A DNA stretch of 64,000 bases, taken from positions 1 to 64,000 of the forward strand of contig NZ_JACWMX010000010.1 of the NCBI RefSeq assembly GCF_014773245.1. The letters run 5' to 3'. A model generated the notes under the pieces. The model was not told the origin of the DNA and ran no database searches. It saw nothing but the letters and a program-made list of their open reading frames with translations. Below, piece by piece: positions 34,488 through 43,252 of this stretch (its first letter is position 1; each line of letters starts with the position of its first letter). A program made the position numbers and the translations under genes. The stretch comes from Mucilaginibacter glaciei. GTDB taxonomy: Bacteria > Bacteroidota > Bacteroidia > Sphingobacteriales > Sphingobacteriaceae.

Positions 34488-35141
34488 ATGATCAAAACGG
34501 ATACGCATCACCAACGGTTTCAATTAGATCGCATCGCGCTGTTTAGTGATGCGGTTTTTGCTATTGCCATAACCCTGCTCATCATCGAGATCAAAATACC
34601 GGATATACATCCACCATTTAGCGACGCGAAAATGTTGGATGCTTTGGGTATGCTTATTGGCAAGTTTATCGGGCTTATCGTTAGTTTTTTTGTGATAGGG
34701 CGGTATTGGATCTTTCACCACCGCTTGTTTGGATATCTTACCAACTATAACGGCAAGTTGCTTTGGGTTAATTTGTGGTTCCTGTTATCTATCGTATTAA
34801 TGCCGTTCAGTTCGGCCTTTTTTAGCGAGTACTACATTGCCGGGTTGCGCATCCCACTGATCTTTTATGTGCTTAATATTTGTTTCACGGGTTTTATGAA
34901 CTTCAGGTTGCTAAAAGTAGTTAGTAACCCCAAATATAACTTAAGTACAGGCTTAACTGACCGTACGAAGGTTAGGTTTTACCAACAGCGGTCAATGATT
35001 GCACCGCTTGTTTTCATGTTTGCTGCGCTGGTGTCATTTATTAACCTTTATCTTGCTTACGCGGCATTTTTGTTAATACCATTTTTTTCGATTTGGATAA
35101 ACCGCCATTACCGCAAAAAACATCCCACATTTTTTAACTAA
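34488..35141 (+). CDS. TMEM175-family potassium channel (DUF1211)
   Basis: A 217-aa protein with six membrane helices. The family selectivity motif FSDAVFAIAITLL is at 19-31. Bacterial TMEM175 proteins form tetrameric K+ channels from one six-helix unit, in line with this size. It is directly followed by ABC-transporter genes (6-nt gap), so it shares their mRNA, with no known functional link. Confidence 0.88.
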   Translation: MIKTDTHHQRFQLDRIALFSDAVFAIAITLLIIEIKIPDIHPPFSDAKMLDALGMLIGKFIGLIVSFFVIGRYWIFHHRLFGYLTNYNGKLLWVNLWFLLSIVLMPFSSAFFSEYYIAGLRIPLIFYVLNICFTGFMNFRLLKVVSNPKYNLSTGLTDRTKVRFYQQRSMIAPLVFMFAALVSFINLYLAYAAFLLIPFFSIWINRHYRKKHPTFFN

Positions 35142-35147
35142 ACCTCA

Positions 35148-36620
35148 ATGATATCAACCTTTTTCAGTCACGAATTAAAATCCTTTTGGCGGTCAACCAA
35201 TACAGGTAAAAGTGTAGCCATCAAAATAGTGATGGGGGTACTTATCTTCATCCTGTTTCTGTATGTGCTGGCCCTGGGCCTGTTTCTGGATAAAATTTTA
35301 GGCGCAGTATTTAAAGGCCAAAACCAAACCATCGCCTTTTGCGGCATCCTGCTGGTGTATTATCTGTTTGATCTTATCTCGCGCATGCAACTGCAGGAGT
35401 TACCCACCCTAAAGGTACAGCCCTATTTACACCTGCCGGTTAAACGGAACAGCGTAGTAAGTTACCTGGCATTAACGGCATTAATGTCGTTTTTTAACCT
35501 GTGGCCAATCGTTATTTTTGGCCCGTTTGTACTTAAAGTTATTTTGCCTGCTTCGGGCGGGTTAATTGCCTTAGCGTTTTTTGTGTCCATTTTATCGCTG
35601 GCCATTTTCAACAACTATCTGGCCATGTACATTAAGCGCAAAGCCAACTTAAACGGCTGGGTGTTTTTGGTAGCAACAGCGGTGTTAGTATTAATTACCT
35701 GCGGGGATTACCTCTGGCACGTATACTCCTTGCGGAATATTTCGTACGCATTCTTCGGCCACCTAATTACTGCCCCGGCCTTGATGCTTGCCCCATTGCT
35801 ATTAGCGGTGGCGATGTATTACGTCAATTTTTTATATCTCAAAAGCAACCTGTACCTGGAAGAGTTGAGCTCAAAAAAAGAAGCTTACAAAAGCAGCACC
35901 GAGATCCCGTTCTTAAACAAGTTTGGAAGTGTGGGCGATCTGGTGGCCAACGAGATCAAACTCATCCTGCGCAATAAACGGTCACGCTCATCGCTGATTA
36001 TGGGGCTGGTGTTTATGTTTTACGGTTTAATATTTTACACCCAATCTGTTTACGGCGAGGGCTTTAAAGTATTTGTAGGAATGTTTATGACAGGGATCTT
36101 TATCATTAACTACGGCCAGTTCATGTTTAGCTGGCAGGCTTCGCATTTTGATGGATTGCTGGTGAGCAAGATCAGCTTTACCGATTTCCTGAAAGGGAAA
36201 TACTTGCTGTTCACCATCGTATCAACCGTAGCATTCATACTAACGGTCCCTTATGTCTATTTCGGCTGGAAGGTGGTACTGATCCACTTTATCATGTACT
36301 TGTGGAATTTGGGCGTTAACACCACCATTGTACTATTTTTTGCCAACCGCAACTATAAACGCATCGACCTGAGTAAGGGGGCCTCGTTTAACTGGGAGGG
36401 TGTAGGTGCGACGCAACTGCTGTTGTCTTTCCCGCTCATCTTGTTTCCTTATGTGTTTTACCTCCCGTTTAAATACTTGAAAATGCCCGACGTGGGGTTA
36501 GCTGTTTTAGCAGTGATAGGCATCCTGTTCATCATTACCCGTAGCTTCTGGATAAAAAAGTTAGAAGCCGATTTTTACACCAAACGATTTAAAATAGCCG
36601 AAGGCTTTAGAAATAAGTAA
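35148..36620 (+). CDS. ABC transporter permease, DUF5687-like
   Basis: A 490-aa membrane protein with about ten to twelve helices and no ATPase motifs. It begins FFSHELKSFWRSTNTGKS, typical of the Bacteroidota DUF5687/ABC-2-like permeases. The ATPase gene starts 2 nt after its stop, so the two form one exporter. The substrate is unknown. Confidence 0.75.
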   Translation: MISTFFSHELKSFWRSTNTGKSVAIKIVMGVLIFILFLYVLALGLFLDKILGAVFKGQNQTIAFCGILLVYYLFDLISRMQLQELPTLKVQPYLHLPVKRNSVVSYLALTALMSFFNLWPIVIFGPFVLKVILPASGGLIALAFFVSILSLAIFNNYLAMYIKRKANLNGWVFLVATAVLVLITCGDYLWHVYSLRNISYAFFGHLITAPALMLAPLLLAVAMYYVNFLYLKSNLYLEELSSKKEAYKSSTEIPFLNKFGSVGDLVANEIKLILRNKRSRSSLIMGLVFMFYGLIFYTQSVYGEGFKVFVGMFMTGIFIINYGQFMFSWQASHFDGLLVSKISFTDFLKGKYLLFTIVSTVAFILTVPYVYFGWKVVLIHFIMYLWNLGVNTTIVLFFANRNYKRIDLSKGASFNWEGVGATQLLLSFPLILFPYVFYLPFKYLKMPDVGLAVLAVIGILFIITRSFWIKKLEADFYTKRFKIAEGFRNK

Positions 36621-36622
36621 CC

Positions 36623-37363
36623 ATGATACAGATAAACGACCTTAAGAAAGTTTACAACGGTGTTACCGTGGTGAACGTGCCGCAGTTAAAAATAAAGGCT
36701 GGCGAAAGTATTGGCCTGGTGGGTAATAACGGCGCGGGCAAGACTACGCTTTTCCGCATGATATTGGATCTGATACGCCCGGAAAGTGGCGAAGTTCTTT
36801 CTAACGGCAATAAAGTGGCCGGCGGCGAGGACTGGAAAAACTACACCGCATCTTACCTGGACGAGGGCTTTCTGATAGATTATTTAACACCCGAAGAATA
36901 TCTATACTTTATTGGCGGCCTACACGAGCAAAACAAACCGCAGGTAGACGAGGCGCTTTTAGGGCTGACCGATTTTTTTAACGGCGAGATCCTGCGGAAG
37001 GGAAAATACATCCGTGATTTAAGCAAGGGTAACCAGTGTAAGGTTGGCGTGGGTGCCTGCCTGCTGCAAAAACCACAATTGCTGATGCTGGATGAGCCTT
37101 TCGCTAACATTGACCCGAGTACCCAGTTCCGGTTAAAAAATATCCTGAAAGAGCAGAATAAGAAACATGGCGTTACAACTATTGTGTCCAGCCATGATCT
37201 GAACCACGTAACAGATGTTTGCGAGCGCATTTTGCTGATGGAGAAAGGAAAGATCATTAAGGATATCGCAACAAGTTCATCAACCTTATCAGAACTGGAA
37301 GAGTATTTTGGCGTGGGGCAAATTGCTTCATATGACGGGGTAGATAAAGAAGAGAACCATTAA
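36623..37363 (+). CDS. ABC transporter ATP-binding protein
   Basis: A 246-aa ABC ATPase: Walker A GNNGAGKTT at 34-42, signature LSKGNQ near 131-136 (the usual LSGGQ is altered), Walker B LLMLDEP near 150-156, and a switch His in SSHDLNH. It pairs with the preceding permease. A GNAT acetyltransferase gene follows 9 nt later on the same strand. Confidence 0.9.
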   Translation: MIQINDLKKVYNGVTVVNVPQLKIKAGESIGLVGNNGAGKTTLFRMILDLIRPESGEVLSNGNKVAGGEDWKNYTASYLDEGFLIDYLTPEEYLYFIGGLHEQNKPQVDEALLGLTDFFNGEILRKGKYIRDLSKGNQCKVGVGACLLQKPQLLMLDEPFANIDPSTQFRLKNILKEQNKKHGVTTIVSSHDLNHVTDVCERILLMEKGKIIKDIATSSSTLSELEEYFGVGQIASYDGVDKEENH

Positions 37364-37372
37364 TAGCGGCAC

Positions 37373-37867
37373 ATGTATACCATCAGAGAAGCGACTATAG
37401 CCGACGTTGCCGCTATTTTACAAATAGCCGAGCAAACCTGGTGGCCCACTTACGAACCCCTATTAGGTAAAGAGCAGGTTACTTACATGCTTAATACGAT
37501 CTATTCGCCGGACAAGATTATGAACCAGGTAAGCAATGGTGAGCAAACCTTTCTGTTGCTTTTAGAAGATGAGGAACCGGTGGCTTTTGCGGCTTACTCG
37601 CCAAGGGAAGAAAATGCGGAAATTTACAAGCTGCACAAGCTTTACTGCCTGCCCAAAACACAGGGCAAAGGTTATGGTAAGATATTGATCAATGCGGTTG
37701 CGGAAAAAACTAAACAAGCGGGGAAGCACACGCTCGATTTAAATGTTAACCGCTTTAATAAAGCCAAAGACTTTTACGAGCGCATGGGTTTCACCATCGC
37801 TTATGAAGAGGATATTGCTATCGGCCCGTACTGGATGAATGATTATGTGATGCGGAAGGAGCTGTAA
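37373..37867 (+). CDS. GNAT-family N-acetyltransferase
   Basis: A 164-aa single GNAT domain. Motif A reads LPKTQGKGYGKILI (about 97-110), which binds the acetyl-CoA pyrophosphate; VNRFNKAKDFYERMGF (about 126-141) is the usual C-terminal motif. The substrate is unknown. It is probably last in the TMEM175-ABC operon. Confidence 0.85.
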   Translation: MYTIREATIADVAAILQIAEQTWWPTYEPLLGKEQVTYMLNTIYSPDKIMNQVSNGEQTFLLLLEDEEPVAFAAYSPREENAEIYKLHKLYCLPKTQGKGYGKILINAVAEKTKQAGKHTLDLNVNRFNKAKDFYERMGFTIAYEEDIAIGPYWMNDYVMRKEL

Positions 37868-37893
37868 CGAAAGGCTGCTTTAACACCTTTCCA

Positions 37894-39081
37894 TTACCAT
37901 ACCCTGCAAAGCAACCCTTTTAAATATTCGCCCTCGGGGAATGATGCGCGCACAGGATGGTCTTCGGGTTGGTGAAACTGATGCACAAATTGCACCTGTT
38001 TGCCTGCGTCTAAAGCAGCCCAGGCCAATACCTGTTTAAAAGTTTCCATATCCATAGCACCCGAGCAAGAGAACGTAGCCAGCAAGCCGCCGCTGTTCAG
38101 CAACTGCATGCCTAACCGGTTCAGGTCTTTATAGGCCCGTGATGCCCGGTCTAACGCGGACCGTGACGGCGCATATTTTGGCGGATCGAGCACAATGATG
38201 TCAAACTTTTCGCCCTCATCCCTAAACTTGCGTAACTGCACGTTCACATCAGATTTAATGGCGTCGTGCTTTGTATCTTCAAAGCCATTCAGGCGGATAT
38301 TTTCCTGTAGAGTTTCTAATGCCAGGGCCGAACTGTCTACACTGGTTACCTGCACGGCACCGTTTTGTAAACTGTTTAGGGTAAAGCCTCCTGTATAACT
38401 AAAGCAGTCCAGTACTTTTTTGCCTCTGGCATAATTAGCCAGCGTTAAACGGTTTTCACGCTGATCACAATAAAAGCCTGATTTTTGCCCCTCGGCTATG
38501 TTGATACCATAAGCAATACCATTCTCTTTTACCATTACCAGTTCTGGGGGTTGGTTACCGGCTAATAAAACATTGGTAGTTTCCAAACCCTCATGCGCAC
38601 GTGATGTGGCATCGCTCTTATCAAAAATACTTTCGGATTTAAGCAAGGTGTTCAACTCATCAATGATCACCGGCATAGCAGCCTGCATACCCGATGTAAG
38701 TACCTGAACCGCCAGGTGGCCTGCATATTTATCTACAATAAGCCCCGGCAGATAGTCAGACTCGCTGAAGATCAAACGGCAGGTATCGGTACGGCCATCA
38801 GCTAAAATATGTGCGCGCCCCGCAACTGCGGTACGTACCTTGTCGCGAAACCAATTATCATCAACAGGTGTATTTTCGTCCCACTCTAACAAGCGTACTG
38901 CCACGCGCGATTGATCGTTGTAAAAACCATAAGCCAGGAATTCCTTTTTAGCATTGAGCAGGCGGATGATCTCGCCATTGGCGGGTTTACCCTTAACCGG
39001 CTCGATAGCGCCCGAAAATACCCAGGGGTGCCTGTGCAATACCGCTTTTTCTTTTCCCTTTTTTAATACAACATCAATCAT
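37894..39081 (-). CDS. rlmI: RlmI-like 23S rRNA (cytosine-C5) methyltransferase
   Basis: A 395-aa class I SAM methyltransferase: an N-terminal PUA-like domain (about 2-80, with HPWVFSGAI), then an EEHEE domain and the Rossmann fold with VLDCFSYTGGFT, IVLDPPKYAPSR (DPPK motif IV) and FSCSGAM (Cys). RlmI methylates C1962 of 23S rRNA in E. coli; that target is assumed by homology. ATG at 39081 is chosen because a TACCTTTG -7 box lies at 39086-39093 on the same strand, so the further in-frame codons upstream to 39108 would precede the transcript. Confidence 0.87.
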   Translation of the reverse strand: MIDVVLKKGKEKAVLHRHPWVFSGAIEPVKGKPANGEIIRLLNAKKEFLAYGFYNDQSRVAVRLLEWDENTPVDDNWFRDKVRTAVAGRAHILADGRTDTCRLIFSESDYLPGLIVDKYAGHLAVQVLTSGMQAAMPVIIDELNTLLKSESIFDKSDATSRAHEGLETTNVLLAGNQPPELVMVKENGIAYGINIAEGQKSGFYCDQRENRLTLANYARGKKVLDCFSYTGGFTLNSLQNGAVQVTSVDSSALALETLQENIRLNGFEDTKHDAIKSDVNVQLRKFRDEGEKFDIIVLDPPKYAPSRSALDRASRAYKDLNRLGMQLLNSGGLLATFSCSGAMDMETFKQVLAWAALDAGKQVQFVHQFHQPEDHPVRASFPEGEYLKGLLCRVW

Positions 39082-39085
39082 GCAG

Positions 39086-39093
39086 CAAAGGTA
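39086..39093 (-). promoter_or_regulatory. -7 promoter box of rlmI
   Basis: TACCTTTG on the - strand lies 4 nt before the ATG at 39081, predicting an almost leaderless mRNA. No TTG at 19 nt is seen. Confidence 0.45.
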
Positions 39094-39131
39094 ATAATAT
39101 CGGCACAAAGTGAGGGACGAGGAGAGTTTAC

Positions 39132-39734
39132 TTACTTATTGGCCGGGATAGGTGTCTTTTTCAAAGCTTTGGCAACCGCCACAATGTTAGCTGCCGCAGC
39201 TTTACCGGTTGCTATCGACCAATCCTTTCGCCTTTCCGATTCCAGGTAGTTTACGCCCGGGCCGGGGCCATTGTTCCAATAGGTGTATGATTGCGGAGGG
39301 ATGGTAAAGCCCAGATCCATTAACGCGCCTGCAATTTCACTTACTACGTGCCGGGCGCCATCTTCGGCACCTGTAACCACAAAGCCGGCTACTTTGTTAA
39401 AAGTAACGGGGCGGTTATACCTGTCACGCTCGGGGTAAAGGCCGTTCATCCGTTCCAGTACTTTTAGGGCCATGCTGCTTAGGGTGCCCATCCAGGTGGG
39501 AGATGCAATGATAAGGATCTCGGCGTCTAAAAGCTGCTTTAGTATCTCGGGCCAGTAATCGCCCTCGCCCATGTCCGACCAACTGCCCGGCATCACGTTA
39601 TGATCGGCCACCCGTACCATCGTAGTTTCAACCCCGTCGGCTTCCAATGCCTTGACAAATTCGTTGGCAAGCTCTTCAGTATTGGAGCGGTGCGGCGAGG
39701 GTTTTAGGGTGCAGTTTAATACAAGGGCTTTCAT
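39132..39734 (-). CDS. flavodoxin-fold NAD(P)H-dependent FMN oxidoreductase
   Basis: A 200-aa flavoprotein: the N-terminal LNCTLKPSPHRSNTEELA binds the FMN phosphate, SPTWMGTLSSMALKVLERM (about 78-97) forms the flavin-contact loop, and TGAEDGARHV follows at about 121-130. It belongs to the NADPH-dependent FMN reductase/flavodoxin group. Its start is 9 nt after the stop of the copper-binding protein, so the two form an operon, perhaps in metal or oxidative stress. Confidence 0.82.
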   Translation of the reverse strand: MKALVLNCTLKPSPHRSNTEELANEFVKALEADGVETTMVRVADHNVMPGSWSDMGEGDYWPEILKQLLDAEILIIASPTWMGTLSSMALKVLERMNGLYPERDRYNRPVTFNKVAGFVVTGAEDGARHVVSEIAGALMDLGFTIPPQSYTYWNNGPGPGVNYLESERRKDWSIATGKAAAANIVAVAKALKKTPIPANK

Positions 39735-39743
39735 CAGCGTTAA

Positions 39744-40088
39744 TTAAACCTGGGTAATGGATTGATGATGTTTGTGGCAAGCTTCGGCGCATTGGCGGCA
39801 AGCCTCGGCGCAAGCCTGGCAATGGTCATGCTCATGCATGTCGCATTCTTTGGCGCACATGATGCAAATTTCTTCGCAAAGCACTAAAAACTGGTGGGCA
39901 ATTTCTGAACTGCGCTGCAAAAGGCGCGCGGTTAACGAGCAGATGTCTGCGCAATCGCGGTCAAGGCTCACGCAGCGCACCATTGGCTTAACATCATCTT
40001 CATTCAGGCAGTCGGTGGCGCAGCTTTCGCAGGCAGCCACACAGGCCAGCAACTTTTGCAGTATAGCGGTATGATCATGATTTTCCAT
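39744..40088 (-). CDS. four-helix-bundle copper-binding protein (Csp/DUF326-like)
   Basis: A 114-aa protein with 16 Cys in CxxC/CxxxC spacing lining four helices (for example CVAACESCATDC, CEEICIMCAKEC, CQACAEACRQCAEAC) plus His-rich ends (MENHDH, HEHDH, HKHH). This fits the Csp copper-storage family (DUF326), whose bundle core binds many Cu(I) ions. No Tat or Sec signal is visible, so it should be cytosolic like Csp3. It is first in an operon with the flavodoxin-like oxidoreductase. Confidence 0.88.
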   Translation of the reverse strand: MENHDHTAILQKLLACVAACESCATDCLNEDDVKPMVRCVSLDRDCADICSLTARLLQRSSEIAHQFLVLCEEICIMCAKECDMHEHDHCQACAEACRQCAEACHKHHQSITQV

Positions 40089-40151
40089 CGTCCTTGTTAT
40101 TGGTTAACTTAACAATGAATTCTCACTCAAAAAGTTTCAATAAATTTAAGG

Positions 40152-41207
40152 CTACCAATGTTTTAACTGCCTGATGTAGCCGGTCAACTCCTGTGCTATC
40201 AAGGCATGTTCCTTCATATCGGGGTGACTACTGCAGCCGCTGTTATAACTGCGGGAGAAGAAATATTTACTCACATTTTTATAACCTGCAGCATTCGCTG
40301 CTTGCACAATACCGGTTAGATAGCTTTTAAGCGTTTTGGTAAGTGATGCATCGGCCATTGGGCTGGTTAGGCAAACAACATCCGCTTGCGGGTACTTACT
40401 GCGGATGGTACTGATCAACTTTACGTAGGCGCTGCAAAATGAGGTAGAATCCTGCTTGCCATCGTTCTGCCCCAGGCAAATGGTTACCACATCAGGTTGA
40501 TAGTTAAAGTTATACGGGACGCTATCCTGGCGTAGGGATGTTTTATCGTAAACCTGCGGCATTAAAATATCCATATTGCAGCAGCTATGGATCAAACCTA
40601 TACCGGCCACCGCAGTTACCTGCCATTGCGCGTTTAATGCACGCGAAGTGCGGGCGGCGTATCCCTCATACGCGTTGTGCTGATCATACCATTGGCCCTT
40701 GCCGCATGGTATAACAGACTCATCTATCCCCTGCGCTGCCGTTATCGAATCGCCGATGTACTCAATTTTGCGTTTCGGCAGTGGCGCGGGCGGCAATAGT
40801 TGGGCGCATTTTAATCCCACAAATTGCAGGTAGCCCATACCGCTTTCGGTATCCTTACAGATCAGTACGGTATGCTTTGCATCAGGCAGGTTGTTGGCTA
40901 TTGTGATGGCGTTTGTTTTGCCCGTAGTTTGTATGCGCGATGCCTTCCCGTCAATAACCACTTCAATGTAGTTATGGGTTTTGCCATATAATTCTTCGTC
41001 ATTGATCAGCAACTCGCAAGATGTACCTTTAAATGATGCAACAATATACACCCCCGGCGACCAGAATTTAGGCAGCTGCGGGTTAGCGAAATCAACCCGG
41101 CCCACGTATTTAAAGTTAGGGTTATCAGCCTTGTATAATACGGGCATATCTTTTGCCCTTGCATTAAACATAAGTAGTACGGTCAGGATTGTCAGCAGGT
41201 TTTTCAT
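40152..41207 (-). CDS. secreted SGNH/GDSL esterase, CE2-like
   Basis: A 351-aa exported protein: signal peptide about 1-18, N-terminal jelly-roll (about 30-135), then an SGNH hydrolase domain with GDSITAAQG (Ser154), GLIHSCCN, CLGQND (Asn, block III) and SSHP (catalytic His) near 330. The arrangement matches family CE2 deacetylases acting on acetylated sugars. ATG at 41207 is preferred as it opens the signal peptide; an upstream in-frame ATG at 41264 lies in a terminator. Confidence 0.84.
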   Translation of the reverse strand: MKNLLTILTVLLMFNARAKDMPVLYKADNPNFKYVGRVDFANPQLPKFWSPGVYIVASFKGTSCELLINDEELYGKTHNYIEVVIDGKASRIQTTGKTNAITIANNLPDAKHTVLICKDTESGMGYLQFVGLKCAQLLPPAPLPKRKIEYIGDSITAAQGIDESVIPCGKGQWYDQHNAYEGYAARTSRALNAQWQVTAVAGIGLIHSCCNMDILMPQVYDKTSLRQDSVPYNFNYQPDVVTICLGQNDGKQDSTSFCSAYVKLISTIRSKYPQADVVCLTSPMADASLTKTLKSYLTGIVQAANAAGYKNVSKYFFSRSYNSGCSSHPDMKEHALIAQELTGYIRQLKHW

Positions 41208-41237
41208 CAGAATAAAAGTAAAAAACTTTAGCATACA

Positions 41238-41275
41238 AAAGGGGTGGTAACCTTTCGGAACCACCCCTTTTTTGA
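41238..41275. terminator. bidirectional hairpin terminator
   Basis: AAAGGGGTGGT (41238-41248) and ACCACCCCTTT (41260-41270) form an 11-bp perfect stem with an 11-nt loop. T-rich tails occur on both strands. It ends the leftward Gly-rich gene at 41289. Confidence 0.85.
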
Positions 41276-41288
41276 AAACTCACTCAAA

Positions 41289-42437
41289 TTATTTTTGCTG
41301 ATTATCATCCGGCTCGTCGCCAGCTAAACCAACTACTTTATAAACCTTATTGTCATTGGCATCTTTCTGTTCCTGGAAGTAAGTGCCTTCCGGAGAAACA
41401 AATAATTTTTCGCCATTCACTTTTATCTTGCGGCTGTCGTCAGGCAAAACCTTTACAATATCGCCTACCTGCAACTGCGACTCGTCATAAGCGCCATTGG
41501 TGTTCGAGGTTCCCACACTGCCGCCGTCGTTGGTATAGTTACCACCGCCGCCATCAGTATTCAGTTCACCATCTTTACCCGCAACTTCATAAACCACTGT
41601 GCCATTATCTTTGGTAACCGCGCGGTAGTAAACACCGTTAGATTCGTAATATTGTTCGCCGTTAATGGTAATCGCTTCAGCTTTTGAAGGCAACGCATTT
41701 ACTTCGGCGCCAACCGGTGGCTCGACAACGGTGTATTGGTTATCATTTTGCTGATAGTATAAACCATCGCTGTAGTAATACTGGTAATCACCGTAGTAAA
41801 ACGGATAATAACCAAAAGGCAACACGCCTATACTAAAGCCTATTCTTGGTAAATAGTAAGAGTTATAGTAACCACGGTTGTTATAAAAGCCATAGCCAAA
41901 ATAACGTGAACCGTAGTAACGTGGCCTGTAAGCGCCTCCATAGCCACCGCGGCCATACACACCGCCACGGCCATAATTGCGGCCGTAGTTACCACCACGG
42001 TAACCAAATGCAGAGCGGTTGCCAAAGCTACCACCGCGGGCTATGCTGTTATTAAAGCCCGGGCGGCCAAATGAACCTCTGTTTTGGAAACCGTTAGTTG
42101 TGCCGCCATAACCAGGGCGTGCACCACGGTTAAACCCACCTTGCGGTGCAATTGACGATGCAGATGGCCTGTTGCCAAAACCACCACCTTGTGGGCGGGC
42201 AATACCTACGTTGCCTTGCGGGCGACTAAATCCACCGCCACCGGATGGGCGTGAAAAACCACCGCCACCTGACGAACGGCCACTGCCGCCCCCAAAACCA
42301 CCACCGCCGGATGAACGACCGCCGCCACCTCCGCCTCCGCCACGGGCGCCTCTTTGCGCACTGGCAGGTACAGCTAAAAACACACCTAAAAGGCCTGTAA
42401 ATGCTAATGTTAAGAATTTTTTATATGCACTTTTCAT
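41289..42437 (-). CDS. exported Gly-rich DUF6515 protein
   Basis: A 382-aa protein with a signal peptide (about 1-27), a Gly/Ser/Arg/Phe low-complexity region (about 28-130, repeated SSGGGGF and RPQGG units), a Tyr/Gly/Arg-rich stretch (about 130-215) and a C-terminal region with two similar ~55-residue units starting INGEQYYESNGVYYR and VNGEKLFVSPEGTYF, as in DUF6515. It should sit at the cell envelope; function is unknown. It is monocistronic with its own terminator. Confidence 0.8.
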   Translation of the reverse strand: MKSAYKKFLTLAFTGLLGVFLAVPASAQRGARGGGGGGGGRSSGGGGFGGGSGRSSGGGGFSRPSGGGGFSRPQGNVGIARPQGGGFGNRPSASSIAPQGGFNRGARPGYGGTTNGFQNRGSFGRPGFNNSIARGGSFGNRSAFGYRGGNYGRNYGRGGVYGRGGYGGAYRPRYYGSRYFGYGFYNNRGYYNSYYLPRIGFSIGVLPFGYYPFYYGDYQYYYSDGLYYQQNDNQYTVVEPPVGAEVNALPSKAEAITINGEQYYESNGVYYRAVTKDNGTVVYEVAGKDGELNTDGGGGNYTNDGGSVGTSNTNGAYDESQLQVGDIVKVLPDDSRKIKVNGEKLFVSPEGTYFQEQKDANDNKVYKVVGLAGDEPDDNQQK

Positions 42438-42612
42438 GTTGAAGATTATAATAGCTCAGTTTGTTGTTGCTGATGTAGTTATAGACTAAGAAATACATCA
42501 ACGGTTTAACCTGGCGTAATATTATTTTAACAAAAAATCAGCCATGATATCAATTTAACACTTTAGTGTTTTTGGGATGACAAATAGCGATGTAATGGGT
42601 GGGTATTTAGCA

Positions 42613-43179
42613 CTAAATATCTTCTGCTATAAATAAAAACTCCTCATTAAAGGTCAGGGTGAAAAAACCATCGGCGGTAGTTACATAATAACCATTGCCT
42701 GCACTTTCCAGCCCAGTGATTTGCAGATCTTTGGTTGCCGATAAAATATGAACGCTTTCGCCCACCGGTTTCCACTTGCTGAAGCCGGACGTTACCGGAT
42801 AGATCTTTTGCCGGCCCGAAAATATCACCAGGTTTATTTGTGTTGCAAAAGGGGCAAGTTCTGCTAACGGTAACTGGTCTGTAACGATGTTTACCGCCTG
42901 GTAATCGCTGGTGAGCAAAAACTGCATAGCCGCTTCAACATTGTTATCCCCTGCGGAGATCAGCCTAACGTCAGATTGCATCGAGGCATCCGGCTCATCG
43001 GCGATGATGAGATCCACTTTAATACCTTGCGAATTGATTTGCTCGGCAGTTAACGGTGTGGTGATAACGGTCGGGCTCCACTCCAGCAATTGGCCCAGCA
43101 ACTCGTCGTCAAAATGATCAAGGCCGAGCACCAGCAAGGCGGGTTCCTGTTTTTCGCGTACAATGTGGTGGGACGACAT
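42613..43179 (-). CDS. thiamine pyrophosphokinase-like protein
   Basis: A 188-aa protein starting MSSHHIVREKQEPALLV, a beginning I associate with Sphingobacteriaceae proteins annotated as thiamine pyrophosphokinase. The C-terminal half (from about 110) is a beta-rich domain resembling the TPK thiamine-binding domain. The usual catalytic DxDS motif is not clear (ADEPDAS at the expected place), so activity is uncertain. ATG at 43179 is preferred over the upstream 43275, which would overlap divergent dinB. Confidence 0.55.
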   Translation of the reverse strand: MSSHHIVREKQEPALLVLGLDHFDDELLGQLLEWSPTVITTPLTAEQINSQGIKVDLIIADEPDASMQSDVRLISAGDNNVEAAMQFLLTSDYQAVNIVTDQLPLAELAPFATQINLVIFSGRQKIYPVTSGFSKWKPVGESVHILSATKDLQITGLESAGNGYYVTTADGFFTLTFNEEFLFIAEDI

Positions 43180-43252
43180 ACTATCAATTATAGATTTATC
43201 TTTATTCAAAGGTAAACTTAATAAATAGCTTAATATTTGTATGTAATTATCC

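Noticed and set aside
41900..42360. possible tandem DNA repeats or CRISPR-like array in the Gly-rich region
   Set aside because: The repeats are codon repeats of Gly/Ser/Phe within the DUF6515 gene, of variable length and without spacers.
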